A stretch of 64,000 nt of DNA from Chromatocurvus sp046260765 (GTDB taxonomy: Bacteria > Pseudomonadota > Gammaproteobacteria > Pseudomonadales > Halieaceae): assembly GCA_046260765.1 (NCBI GenBank), contig JBHEOO010000017.1:4622-68621 (forward strand). Reading direction: 5' to 3'. The position numbers were made by a program, and so were the translations under genes. Positions within the stretch are counted from its first letter, which is position 1; every line of letters begins with the position of its first letter. The notes beneath the pieces are model-generated. The model worked only from the letters and a program-made list of their open reading frames with translations. It was not told the DNA's origin and did not search any database. Shown piece by piece: positions 25,486 to 33,495 of the stretch.

Positions 25486-27186
25486 TCAGCGTTGGAACAC
25501 AATCCGTCCTTCCTTGATGGTCTGCTCTACTACCAGAGTATCCAGTTCTTCCTCAGGCACGGCCATTGGATTTTCCGACAGCACGACAAAGTCCGCCAGT
25601 TTACCCGGCTCGATACTGCCCTTTTCATGCTCTTCAAAATGTTGCCACGCAGGCCACAGCGTCATGGCTTTCAGGGCCGTGGCGACCGGCACGCGATGCT
25701 CTGGCCCCAGGATGTCGCCGCTGCGCGAGCGGCGCGTGACGGTTGCCGACAGCACGCGCATGGAATCCGGAAGCGCCACCGGAGCGTCGTGGTGGCTGCC
25801 GAACATCATGCCCCTCTCCAGTAGCCAGCCGGTGGGGGAAATATTGTCGGCGCGTGCCGGGCCGAGAACGGACTCCCGGTGCCAGTCGCCCCAATAGAAC
25901 GTGTGCATGGGGAACAGGGACGGAAAAATGCTCAGCTCGTCGAGTGCCTCCACCTGGTCCCGGCGCAGGGTCTGTCCATGGATCAGTACCGGGCGATTGT
26001 CGACCTCGGGATATTTTGCCCTCGCTGCGCGTATCGCATCGATGTACTGGTCGATTGCGGCATCGCCGTTGGCGTGACAGAGAATCTGCCAGCCCTTGGC
26101 AAACGCTCTTTCAACAGAGGCCAGGGCGGTGCTTTCGTCGATGGCGGCATAGCCGCGGTAGCTGTCGGACTGGCCGTGGGGTGGGTGAAAGTAAGGTTCG
26201 CTGAGGTAGGCGGTCTTGCCCTGGGGTGAGCCATCGATAGTCAGCTTGACGCCGCCCACGCGGAAGCCGTTCGTGTAGGTTCGTGACGGCGTGACTTCCT
26301 GCACCACGAGCATGTCCGGGTAGGCAACCAGGTCCACATCCAGGGCGCCGCGTTCAGCGGCCCGACGCATAGCAGCCATGGCTGCGGGCATCGCTCGCCC
26401 TTCCTGCACCGTGGTATAGCCGTAGGCGCTCGCCAGTCGGGTACCTTCGATTACCAGGTGCTCGTGCATGGCGTCGTCGAACTGTGACAGCAGCTGCATG
26501 AGCGGGGAGAGAAACGCCATTTCCTCCAGCACGCCATTCGGCTGGCGGCTATCCTGCTCGCGCCGGATGATGCCGCCGGCGGGATTTTCGCTCGCTGCCG
26601 TGATGTCCATCATCGCGAGCGCCTTGCTGTTGGCAACGCCGAAGTGGCCTGACTGATGAATGATCATAACGGGGTGGTTGGTAGTGACGGCATCCAGTTC
26701 CTGTCGTGTCGGGTGGCGCTGCTCAGCCAGCTGGGAATCGTCGTAGCCAAAGCCGACCACCCAGCCGATGCCCTGCATCACCGCTGAGTCGCCTGCCATC
26801 CAGTCCTTAAGCTGCGTCTGCAGGGTGGCGATATCGGCACCCATACCGTCCGGTGGCGGCAGAAGGTTGGCGGTGCTCGCCTGCAGACCAATGCCGTAGG
26901 CGTGGCCGTGGGAGTCCACAAAACCCGGCAGCAGGGTGCGTCCCTCCAGGTCTATGCCGCGTGCGTCATTCCCCGCACTGGCCAGGACGTCAGCTGTATC
27001 GCCCACTGCCAGAATGCGCCCCTCTCTGACCGCTACCGCCTCCGCCAGGGGTCTGTCATCGTCCATGGTGATGATCGTGCCGTTGTAGTAATAGTGGTCC
27101 GTTGCCACTGCGCTGGTTGCAAGTGCGAGGCTTGCAAGGAAGAGCAAGCTGCGCAGGCGTGTGCGGGTCGTTTTTGCCTGGTTCAT
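25486..27186 (-). CDS. Exported YtcJ-type amidohydrolase
   Basis: 566 residues with a Sec-type signal peptide (MNQAKTTRTRLRSLLFLASLALATSAVA). The body is amidohydrolase-3/YtcJ: YYNGTIITMDDDRPLAEAVAVREGRILAVG, the metal motif PGFVDSHGHAYG (about residue 90), HANGDAAIDQYIDAI, VLIHGQTLRRDQ, GSHHDAP, and KLADFVVLSENP near the C-terminus. The SHGH motif is normal for this group. Unlike the enzyme at 5411 it carries a Sec rather than a Tat signal. A GAGG site precedes the ATG. Its upstream region is shared with the SatD-like gene and carries inverted repeats. The substrate is unknown. Confidence 0.9.
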   Translation of the reverse strand: MNQAKTTRTRLRSLLFLASLALATSAVATDHYYYNGTIITMDDDRPLAEAVAVREGRILAVGDTADVLASAGNDARGIDLEGRTLLPGFVDSHGHAYGIGLQASTANLLPPPDGMGADIATLQTQLKDWMAGDSAVMQGIGWVVGFGYDDSQLAEQRHPTRQELDAVTTNHPVMIIHQSGHFGVANSKALAMMDITAASENPAGGIIRREQDSRQPNGVLEEMAFLSPLMQLLSQFDDAMHEHLVIEGTRLASAYGYTTVQEGRAMPAAMAAMRRAAERGALDVDLVAYPDMLVVQEVTPSRTYTNGFRVGGVKLTIDGSPQGKTAYLSEPYFHPPHGQSDSYRGYAAIDESTALASVERAFAKGWQILCHANGDAAIDQYIDAIRAARAKYPEVDNRPVLIHGQTLRRDQVEALDELSIFPSLFPMHTFYWGDWHRESVLGPARADNISPTGWLLERGMMFGSHHDAPVALPDSMRVLSATVTRRSRSGDILGPEHRVPVATALKAMTLWPAWQHFEEHEKGSIEPGKLADFVVLSENPMAVPEEELDTLVVEQTIKEGRIVFQR

Positions 27187-27279
27187 GAAGGATGCCTCGG
27201 GGGTGACTGTGGATGATAATGCCAGACCGATAAGTTATGTCACGCATCGAGGGCGGGGCGTGAGGCCACGAATGTGTTA

Positions 27280-27353
27280 AACCGCAATAGTTGTATAGAG
27301 CAATATTCAACTAAAATGGTTTAAAATAATTAAATATAACTATTTCGGTTGAA
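27280..27353. promoter_or_regulatory. AT-rich divergent control region with inverted repeats
   Basis: AACCGCAATAGTT (27280-27292) and AACTATTTCGGTT (27338-27350) form an inverted repeat with 12 of 13 matches. A partly overlapping pair TTCAACTAAAAT (27306-27317) and ATTTCGGTTGAA (27342-27353) matches at 10 of 12. The region is clearly AT-richer than its surroundings and lies between the divergent amidohydrolase and satD genes. It probably holds promoters for both and a dimeric operator. The binding protein is unknown; the HTH-bearing SatD-like protein is a candidate. Confidence 0.55.
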
Positions 27354-27406
27354 TAAGCTGACCTCTAACTGATAGGGTTCTTCCGTTGCGAACAACAACG
27401 GCTGCA

Positions 27407-28063
27407 ATGAGCGTGCAATATCTCGTCCTGATCGGTGATCTACGTGACTCCCGGAGAGTGAAAGATCGAGCAGGTCTCCAATGCCTGTTCGAGTCGTCGC
27501 TCGCGTCCCTGAACGAACGTTTCCAGAGTGCCCTCGCATCCCCACTCACCATTACTCTTGGCGATGAGTTCCAGGCGGTGTTTTCCGATCCGCTCCCGGT
27601 GTGGGAGATACTCTCCGCCCTGCAGGCGCGCCTGTTTCCTATAACGGCCCGCTTTGGTCTTGGGCTTGGAGAGATCGCAACCCCCATCAATTCTCAGGCA
27701 GCGCTCGGCATGGATGGTCCTGCCTTTTACCATGCACGGGACGCTATTGTTCTGTTGAAGAAACAGGGTGGCAATTATCGCATTGAGGGCATTGATGACG
27801 TCGATCTGATCAATCACGCTTTGTCCCTGGTTTCTGAACTGCAGGAAAGCTGGCACGGCAACCGTTTCGCCACGTATCACAGCTTTCTTGCGGGCGTTCC
27901 GGTTCAGCAGATCGCGCAGGCACTGAAAATCAGCAAGACTGCCGTCTACAAGAATCTGCACGACGGGCATCTGCATTCGATTTCCGGTATCCAAAGATCA
28001 ATCGCGACGAAGATTGCAGCTACGATGGAAGCGACGGAGACTGATAGTGACGAAAGGTCGTGA
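27407..28063 (+). CDS. SatD-family protein with C-terminal helix-turn-helix
   Basis: 218 residues from ATG 27407 (a TTG at 27386 is an alternative; neither has a strong ribosome site). The N-terminal part has the SatD pattern: VLIGDLRDSRRVKDRAGLQ, LTITLGDEFQAVFSD, ARFGLGLGEIATP and GMDGPAFYHARDAI. The GDEFQ and FGLGLGE blocks recall a nucleotide-cyclase-like fold. Around residues 160-190 VPVQQIAQALKISKTAVYKNL is a good helix-turn-helix. The product may be a DNA-binding sensor. SatD is known from a stress-linked sat operon in Streptococcus but has no settled biochemistry. It overlaps ung by 17 bases. Confidence 0.8.
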   Translation: MSVQYLVLIGDLRDSRRVKDRAGLQCLFESSLASLNERFQSALASPLTITLGDEFQAVFSDPLPVWEILSALQARLFPITARFGLGLGEIATPINSQAALGMDGPAFYHARDAIVLLKKQGGNYRIEGIDDVDLINHALSLVSELQESWHGNRFATYHSFLAGVPVQQIAQALKISKTAVYKNLHDGHLHSISGIQRSIATKIAATMEATETDSDERS

Positions 28064-28781
28064 CGTCCAGCTGCAGCCCGATTGGCTGCGGCTGCTGGGC
28101 GATGAATTCGAGCAGGACTACATGCGTAACCTCGCGGAGTTCCTGCGCCAGCGACGAGGGGAGGGCGCAGTGCTTTATCCGCCGCCTGCGGAGATATTCA
28201 ACGCGCTCTGGTACACCCCGCCCGAGAATGTCGCGGTGGTGATTCTGGGTCAGGATCCCTATCACAACCCGGGACAGGCGCACGGCCTGTGTTTTTCAGT
28301 TCGTCCGGGTGTCGCCGTGCCGCCGTCGCTGCGCAATATCTTTCAGGAGCAGCGCGATGACCTCGGTATAGACATGCCTGCACATGGCTCGCTGATCGCC
28401 TGGGCGCGTCGCGGCGTGCTGCTGCTGAACAGCGTGCTCACGGTCGAGCAGGGCCAGCCAGCCGCGCACCAGGGGCGCGGCTGGGAGCGCTTCACCGATC
28501 GCGTGATTGAGGTGGTCAATGCGCGGGATCGTCCGGTCGTGTTCATGCTCTGGGGCAGCTACGCCCAGAAAAAAGGCGCGTCGATCGATGTATCACGCCA
28601 CTGCGTTCTGCGCGCACCCCATCCATCGCCGCTGAGCGCGCACCGCGGTTTCTTCGGCTGCGGGCACTTCAGTGCCGCCAATGCCTTTCTGCGCGAACTC
28701 GATCTTGGCGACCTGGACTGGACGCTTCCTCCGCTGGTCGAGGCGCGTCAGCTGGCCTCGCTGGATCCGCGCACGCTGTAG
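28047..28781 (+). CDS. ung: Uracil-DNA glycosylase (family 1)
   Basis: 244 residues from GTG 28047, with CGGAGA upstream. It has all family-1 landmarks: the water-activating loop GQDPYH (Asp 70), VPPSLRNIF, LLLNSVLTVEQGQPAAH, FMLWGSYAQKK and the HPSPLSAHRGFFGC leucine-loop motif. It excises uracil from DNA in base-excision repair. The start overlaps the end of satD. The last 34 bases overlap the 3' end of ygfZ on the other strand. Being coupled to a SatD-HTH gene is unusual. Confidence 0.97.
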   Translation: MTKGRDVQLQPDWLRLLGDEFEQDYMRNLAEFLRQRRGEGAVLYPPPAEIFNALWYTPPENVAVVILGQDPYHNPGQAHGLCFSVRPGVAVPPSLRNIFQEQRDDLGIDMPAHGSLIAWARRGVLLLNSVLTVEQGQPAAHQGRGWERFTDRVIEVVNARDRPVVFMLWGSYAQKKGASIDVSRHCVLRAPHPSPLSAHRGFFGCGHFSAANAFLRELDLGDLDWTLPPLVEARQLASLDPRTL

Positions 28782-29701
28782 GGCAGGGGCACTGGCTGCA
28801 GGTGTGGGCCGTCGTGCCCTGCGTCCTTGAGAGTCAGGGTCAGCTCGCTGTCCGCCACCGTGACCAGTGCAACAACCAGCGACTCATCGCCCGCTGCCCG
28901 GATGACGCGCAGCACGCTGCCGACCGGGCGGCCGTCACCTTGCTGGGCAAGTGTGGTGCCGGATTCCATCTTTGCGGCTTCTGTGCTGGTGTAAATGCCA
29001 CAGCGTCGTTTGCTCCTGCCTTTGTAATGCAGCCGCGCGACGACCTCCTGCCCGATGTAACAGCCCTTGCGAAAGTTCAGCAGGCCAGCCAGGTCGTAAT
29101 TCAGAACCTGCGGTACGTGCTTGCCGCTGAGTTCGGCGGTGGTTCGCACCAGACCTCTGCGCAATTCGTTCTGCTGCCAGCGTGCCTCATTGCATTCACC
29201 GGCCTGCGACGACAGCGCCGCCAGGACATCGGGTAGAGCGGCGCGCGTCACGAAAAGTTCAAAAGCCTGGCCGGCTTCATCCGCCTGGCAGGCCACCATC
29301 GCCGCGCTTGTCACACACATGTCCCTTCCCTCGGGTATGCTGCCAACGACGTTGCGCAGAGCTGTCGTCGCGTCCTGGCCCCATAGACCCAGTAGAGTCC
29401 ATTCGTCATCCCGTTCACTGATCTGCGTGCGCGAGAAAATGGCGTATTTTTTCAGGGTCTCGTGCGTGACGTCGCGTACATCACTGCGCAATCGCAATGC
29501 GTAGTGCTTATCGCCCAGCTGCAGCACCCGGCAATCCGTCACGACGCGGCCCTGGGCGCTGCACAGCGCGCCGTGAGCGCTGTGCGAGGCGTCAAGCTGC
29601 AGGCAGTCGCAGGTGAGCTGGCCCTGCAGGAACGTCGGCACCTGTGCGCCGCTGAAATGTAACAGGCTGTCTGAAGAGAGTTGCGCGTAAAAAGCGGGCA
29701 T
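28748..29701 (-). CDS. ygfZ: tRNA-modifying/folate-binding protein YgfZ
   Basis: 317 residues from ATG 29701; a longer reading to 29881 would run through the 10-bp repeats and the divergent sdhE start, so the internal ATG (MPAFYAQLSSDS) is chosen. The key motif KGCYIGQEVVARLHYKGR is present, with the conserved Cys needed for Fe-S cluster maintenance. The protein is a GcvT-like folate binder that supports repair or assembly of Fe-S enzymes such as MiaB. It is divergent from sdhE, a common arrangement. Confidence 0.95.
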   Translation of the reverse strand: MPAFYAQLSSDSLLHFSGAQVPTFLQGQLTCDCLQLDASHSAHGALCSAQGRVVTDCRVLQLGDKHYALRLRSDVRDVTHETLKKYAIFSRTQISERDDEWTLLGLWGQDATTALRNVVGSIPEGRDMCVTSAAMVACQADEAGQAFELFVTRAALPDVLAALSSQAGECNEARWQQNELRRGLVRTTAELSGKHVPQVLNYDLAGLLNFRKGCYIGQEVVARLHYKGRSKRRCGIYTSTEAAKMESGTTLAQQGDGRPVGSVLRVIRAAGDESLVVALVTVADSELTLTLKDAGHDGPHLQPVPLPYSVRGSSEAS

Positions 29702-29715
29702 GAATAGCAGTCCTG

Positions 29716-29745
29716 TTGTTCCTGGTTGTTCCTGGTTGTTCCCGG
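29716..29745. repeat. Three tandem copies of a 10-bp unit
   Basis: TTGTTCCTGG is repeated at 29716-29725 and 29726-29735, with a third copy 29736-29745 having one change (TTGTTCCCGG). It lies just upstream of the ygfZ start in the gap shared with sdhE. Confidence 0.9.
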
Positions 29746-29784
29746 TTATTGCTGAGTCCACGGCAGACGCCGCCGATTTGCGGC

Positions 29785-29790
29785 TATAAT
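29785..29790 (+). promoter_or_regulatory. Candidate -10 element for sdhE
   Basis: A perfect TATAAT at 29785-29790, 38 bases before the sdhE start. No good -35 sits at 16-18 bases, so activation or another determinant would be needed. Confidence 0.45.
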
Positions 29791-29828
29791 GCCTGCTTTT
29801 GATCTGGCACCGGGAATACTTTACGGCG

Positions 29829-30095
29829 ATGATACGTGAAAATGAACACCGTCGGATGAAATGGGCAAGCCGCCGCGGCATGCTCGAGCTGGATCTGATT
29901 CTCGCGCCCTTCGTCGATCAGGTTTTTCCCGCTTTGTCGGAGGAGGACCAGCTTTGCTACCGGCACCTGATGGAATGTGAGGATCAGCAGCTGTTTGGCT
30001 GGTTCCTCGGACGCGATATCCCGGAGGATCCGGACCTTGCCCGTATCGTCGACAGAATCCTCGCCTGCAACGCTGCTGGCTATTCCGCTGGCTGA
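29829..30095 (+). CDS. sdhE: FAD assembly factor SdhE
   Basis: 88 residues from ATG 29829; a longer reading from 29799 adds a poor N-terminus. The conserved KWASRRGMLELDLIL block contains the RGxxE motif needed for flavinylation of SdhA and FrdA. The tail EEDQLCYRHLMECEDQQLFGWFLG is typical. It acts in the cytoplasm to attach FAD covalently. It is followed by ygfX, as in many Gammaproteobacteria. Confidence 0.95.
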   Translation: MIRENEHRRMKWASRRGMLELDLILAPFVDQVFPALSEEDQLCYRHLMECEDQQLFGWFLGRDIPEDPDLARIVDRILACNAAGYSAG

Positions 30096-30102
30096 TACCT
30101 CT

Positions 30103-30588
30103 TTGGCGCAATGGCTTCACAAAGCCATAGTGTGTGCGCTCATTTTGCAGGGTGTCCTGCTATCGCTTGCGGCGCCGCTTGCAGCATCTGCCAGTTTTGC
30201 CGCTTGTGTCCTTGCGGTGTGGAGTCTGCGGCAAACGTCGCTGGCGACGGGACAGCTTACTCTCACCAATGAGGGCTGGTGTCTCGTGGATAATGCGGGC
30301 GTGTGCTGGCGTGCGCCGGTGCACGCCGTTTCCATGGTTTTCTGTGCCTGTTCGATTCCGCTCCGCCGGGGGTACCGCTGCCGCTGGGTACTCGTGACCC
30401 GCGGCGTCTGTGGTACGGGCCCCTGGCGGTCGCTACGCCGAGCGGTGACTCTTTATGCGCGGCCCGTTCGGTTCAAGGATCGTATCCGTGCCCGTCTGCA
30501 GGGTGTCCGGGTAGTCCAGGGTGAAGTGCAGCCCACGGCTCTCTCGACGTTCCAGCGCGCTGCGAATCATCAGCTCCGACACCATTGA
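30103..30588 (+). CDS. ygfX: YgfX-like inner-membrane protein overlapping nadB
   Basis: The frame directly after sdhE carries two hydrophobic segments (AIVCALILQGVLLSLAAPLA, SFAACVLAVWSL), then LTNEGWCLVDNAGVCWRAP and RGYRCRWVLVTRGVC, WRSLRRAVTLYARP. This is the usual YgfX layout. The start is uncertain: TTG 30103 and GTG 30130 are possible, while the frame is open upstream inside sdhE. The normal end would be near 30470, but the frame continues to 30588, antisense to the last 156 bases of nadB. YgfX is a toxin-like partner of SdhE (YgfY) in E. coli, where it was proposed to affect MreB and FtsZ; that function is disputed. Confidence 0.6.
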   Translation: MAQWLHKAIVCALILQGVLLSLAAPLAASASFAACVLAVWSLRQTSLATGQLTLTNEGWCLVDNAGVCWRAPVHAVSMVFCACSIPLRRGYRCRWVLVTRGVCGTGPWRSLRRAVTLYARPVRFKDRIRARLQGVRVVQGEVQPTALSTFQRAANHQLRHH

Positions 30589-32046
30589 CAGGTTGCGCAG
30601 TTCGAGCAGATCGTTGCTGACCTTGTAATTCGAGTAATACTCCGCAATCTCGGACTGCAGCAGTTCTGCTCTATGCAGCGCTCGCTGTAGTCGCTTGGTA
30701 CTGCGTACAATCCCGACGTAGTCCCACATGAAGCGGCGCAGCTCATCCCAGTTATGCGAAATCACCACGTCTTCATCGGAATCGGTGACCTGGCTCTCGT
30801 CCCAGCCTCGAATGTCCGGGGCACCGGCTTTGAGCAGATCGGCGCTGGCAATATCCTCTGCCGCCGCGCGCGCGAACACGATGCACTCCAGGAGTGAGTT
30901 GCTGGCCATGCGGTTGGCGCCATGCAGCCCGGTAAACGAGCATTCCCCCACCGCGTACAGTCCCGGGATGTCAGTTCGCGCCCGGGTGTCCACGACGATA
31001 CCGCCGCAGGTGTAATGCGCGGCTGGCACCACGGGAATGGGTTCGTGCGCAATATCAATGCCGAATTCGGCACAGCGGGACATGATGGTTGGAAAGTGCC
31101 CGCGCAGAAAGTCCTCACTCTGATGGGAAATGTCGAGATATACGCACTCGATGCCCAGACGTTTCATCTCATGGTCGATGGCGCGCGCCACGATATCCCG
31201 CGACGCCAGCTCCGCGCGCTCGTCAAAGCGCTGCATGAAACGCTCGCCGTCCGGTAGTCGAAGCACGGCACCCTCGCCGCGCAGCGCCTCGGAGATCAGA
31301 AACGACTTGGCCCTCGGATGAAAGAGACAGGTGGGGTGGAACTGGTTGAATTCCATGTTGCCTACGCGGCAACCCGCCCGCCAGGCCATTGCGATGCCGT
31401 CGCCACTGGCGCCGTCTGGATTGCTGGTATAGAGATAGGCCTTGCTTGCGCCGCCGGTCGCCAGAATCACTGCTGGCGCCTGGAACAGGTCGACATGGTC
31501 GCTGCGCTGGTTGAGTGCATAAACGCCGTGGCAGTGGCCGTTGCGCACAACCAGATCCACAGCAACGCGATGGGTAAATACGTCGACGTTGTCTGCGGCC
31601 TGAACCTCACTACCCAATACATCGCCGATGGCGCGGCCGGTCTGGTCAGTGGAGTGAATGATGCGGCGGTGACTGTGGCCACCTTCCTGTACCAGGTGGA
31701 ACTCCTGCGCCGCGTCGGCCGCCTGGTCGTCGCGGCGGTCAAAATTGACGCCCAGGTCTACGAGCCATTCCACGCACTCGCGGCTGTGTCTGACCGTGAA
31801 CTCCACCACGTCGCGGTTACACAGGCCGGCGCCCGCTCTCAGTGTATCCTCCACATGAGAATCGATTGTGTCCCGATCATGGAGCACGGCGGCCATGCCG
31901 CCCTGCGCCCAGTACGTGGCCCCCTGCGCGATGTCTGCCTTTGAAATCAGGGCGACGCGCAGATGACTCGGCAGACGCAGCGCGGCGCTGAGGCCGGCGG
32001 CTCCGCTACCAATAATGACGACGTCGTGGCGCCAGTGTTTTCCCAT
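30433..32046 (-). CDS. nadB: L-aspartate oxidase
   Basis: 537 residues from ATG 32046 (MGKHWRHDVVIIGSGAAG). A reading from 32223 adds 59 residues with no similarity and is not used. It has the FAD-binding GSGAAGL, QGGMAAVL, SGDGIAMAWRAGCRVGNMEFNQFHPT, the catalytic-region Arg/His block AHYTCGGIVVDTRAR and ESRGLHFTLDYP at the C-terminus. It oxidises L-aspartate to iminoaspartate in de novo NAD synthesis, in the cytoplasm. It is divergent from rpoE, the same neighbourhood as in Pseudomonas. Its 3' end is overlapped by the ygfX frame. Confidence 0.97.
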   Translation of the reverse strand: MGKHWRHDVVIIGSGAAGLSAALRLPSHLRVALISKADIAQGATYWAQGGMAAVLHDRDTIDSHVEDTLRAGAGLCNRDVVEFTVRHSRECVEWLVDLGVNFDRRDDQAADAAQEFHLVQEGGHSHRRIIHSTDQTGRAIGDVLGSEVQAADNVDVFTHRVAVDLVVRNGHCHGVYALNQRSDHVDLFQAPAVILATGGASKAYLYTSNPDGASGDGIAMAWRAGCRVGNMEFNQFHPTCLFHPRAKSFLISEALRGEGAVLRLPDGERFMQRFDERAELASRDIVARAIDHEMKRLGIECVYLDISHQSEDFLRGHFPTIMSRCAEFGIDIAHEPIPVVPAAHYTCGGIVVDTRARTDIPGLYAVGECSFTGLHGANRMASNSLLECIVFARAAAEDIASADLLKAGAPDIRGWDESQVTDSDEDVVISHNWDELRRFMWDYVGIVRSTKRLQRALHRAELLQSEIAEYYSNYKVSNDLLELRNLSMVSELMIRSALERRESRGLHFTLDYPDTLQTGTDTILEPNGPRIKSHRSA

Positions 32047-32156
32047 GAAATGTCCGTCAGCCCGATGTGAGTGTGTGCAAAATACGCAGCGGCGTGAGAA
32101 GCTCTGTCGCAGTATAGTCGACCCGGCGATGGTGACGAACAAATTCAATGAATGAT

Positions 32157-32182
32157 GAACTTGCGGGCGTTGCCAGGGTCTA
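32157..32182 (+). promoter_or_regulatory. Sigma-E (AlgU/RpoE)-type promoter of the rpoE operon
   Basis: GAACTT at 32157-32162 and TCTA at 32179-32182 are separated by exactly 16 bases. This matches the extracytoplasmic sigma-E/AlgU consensus (GAACTT-N16-17-TCtgA). It lies 64 bases upstream of the rpoE GTG and points to autoregulation, as known for rpoE and algU. Confidence 0.8.
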
Positions 32183-32245
32183 CAGGCACGGCCGACGCTG
32201 CGGGGGACAAAGCCCGCTGGCACAGATCAAGGAGGATGGCGTCGC

Positions 32246-32827
32246 GTGACGGCCACGGCCACGGATAAACAGCTGGTTGCCAGGGTGCAGAAGGGAGACA
32301 ACCGCGCTTTCGATCTGCTTGTGCTCAAGTATCAGCACAGGATACTGGGGTTGATCAGCCGCTATATTCAGGATCCGGATGAAATGCAGGATGTTGCACA
32401 GGAAGCATTCATCAAGGCGTATCGTGCCTTGCCCGGCTTTCGTGGTGACAGCGCGTTTTATACCTGGCTCTATCGAATTGCGATCAACACCGCCAAGAAT
32501 CACATTGTGGCGCGTTCCCGCCGCCCCCCTGGCAGCGATGTCGAGGTGGAAGATGCGGAGTACTACGATGGAGGCGCTGCGCTTCGCGATCTGGAAAACC
32601 CGGAAAATGCCTTGTTCGGTGAGGAACTGAAAGCTGTGGTCGAAGCAGCGATTGCAGATTTGCCTGATGATTTGCGTACTGCGGTAACTTTGCGTGAATT
32701 TGATGGTCTTAGTTACGAGGATATCGCGGATGTCATGGATTGCCCTGTCGGCACCGTGCGTTCACGTATTTTCCGGGCACGCGAGGCGATTGATGCCAAA
32801 GTCACCGCTCAGATTGATGGCAGTTAG
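32246..32827 (+). CDS. rpoE: RNA polymerase sigma factor RpoE (AlgU)
   Basis: 193 residues from GTG 32246 with an AAGGAGG site 13-17 bases upstream. It is an ECF group sigma-70: region 2 (NRAFDLLVLKYQHRILGLIS, DPDEMQDVAQEAFIKAYRAL, FYTWLYRIAINTAKNHI) and region 4 (LREFDGLSYEDIADVMDCP, VGTVRSRIFRAREAI). It drives the envelope-stress regulon. It heads the operon rpoE-rseA-rseB-rseC-mucD, and its own promoter has the matching consensus. nadB is divergent. Confidence 0.97.
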   Translation: MTATATDKQLVARVQKGDNRAFDLLVLKYQHRILGLISRYIQDPDEMQDVAQEAFIKAYRALPGFRGDSAFYTWLYRIAINTAKNHIVARSRRPPGSDVEVEDAEYYDGGAALRDLENPENALFGEELKAVVEAAIADLPDDLRTAVTLREFDGLSYEDIADVMDCPVGTVRSRIFRAREAIDAKVTAQIDGS

Positions 32828-32867
32828 CAGAGGCGTTGCAGCAGGCAACGGCAACCCGAGGTAAAGA

Positions 32868-33488
32868 ATGACCAATAGCACGCAAACGGAAGGGAATATG
32901 AACGAGTCCATGCGCGAGTCCTTGTCTGCACTGATGGATGGAGAGGCGAGTGAGATTGAAGTGCACCGCATTCTCGCCCGCACTGATGACGCTGAGCTTC
33001 GTGCCGCATGGTCCGACATGCACCGCAACCGCCATATCATGCATGGGTCCGCCGTGATAAGCAGCATCGATATATCCCGCGCAGTCGCTGAGTCTGTTGC
33101 GAACATGGGCAGGGCGCCCATGGCCGACAGGGTCTCCGGCGGTGGAGTGCGCCGTTCGCTGGTAAGTTTTGCGGTGGCGGCTTCGGTTACGGCCGCGGTG
33201 GTGTTCAGCGGGCAGCAGTTTCTGACATCGCCCGACGCCGTGACGCCAACAGGTGCCGGGTCACCCGGTCTGGTAAGTTCCAGCGGTGCGGTCCCTGTCC
33301 GCGCGAGTTTTGGTTCGCGCACTGAGCAGCCGTCCATGGTGCTGCAAGCCCCAGTGGGTACGAGCTATCAGGAGCTCGCACGTCAGCGGCTACGTAAATA
33401 CAGTCAGGCCCACGCCGAGCAGGCAGCCCTGAACACGCCGCAGGGTCTCGTGCCGTTTGCCCGCGTTCAGGATATTCAGTCACAGTAA
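32868..33488 (+). CDS. rseA: Anti-sigma-E factor RseA/MucA
   Basis: 206 residues; a GAGG site lies close upstream of ATG 32868. The N-terminal cytoplasmic domain (ESLSALMDGEASEIEVHRIL, RAAWSDMHRNRHIMHG) holds the sigma factor. One membrane span (about 97-116, SLVSFAVAASVTAAVVF) and a periplasmic part follow. Periplasmic proteases cleave it to release RpoE. The spacing from rpoE (40 bases) fits an operon. Confidence 0.93.
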   Translation: MTNSTQTEGNMNESMRESLSALMDGEASEIEVHRILARTDDAELRAAWSDMHRNRHIMHGSAVISSIDISRAVAESVANMGRAPMADRVSGGGVRRSLVSFAVAASVTAAVVFSGQQFLTSPDAVTPTGAGSPGLVSSSGAVPVRASFGSRTEQPSMVLQAPVGTSYQELARQRLRKYSQAHAEQAALNTPQGLVPFARVQDIQSQ

Positions 33489-33495
33489 CATCCAT

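Noticed and set aside
30103..30588. Frameshift in ygfX
   Set aside because: Other frames were compared from 30330 on, but the in-frame RWVLVTRG and WRSLRRAVTLYARP fit YgfX, so no frameshift is needed.
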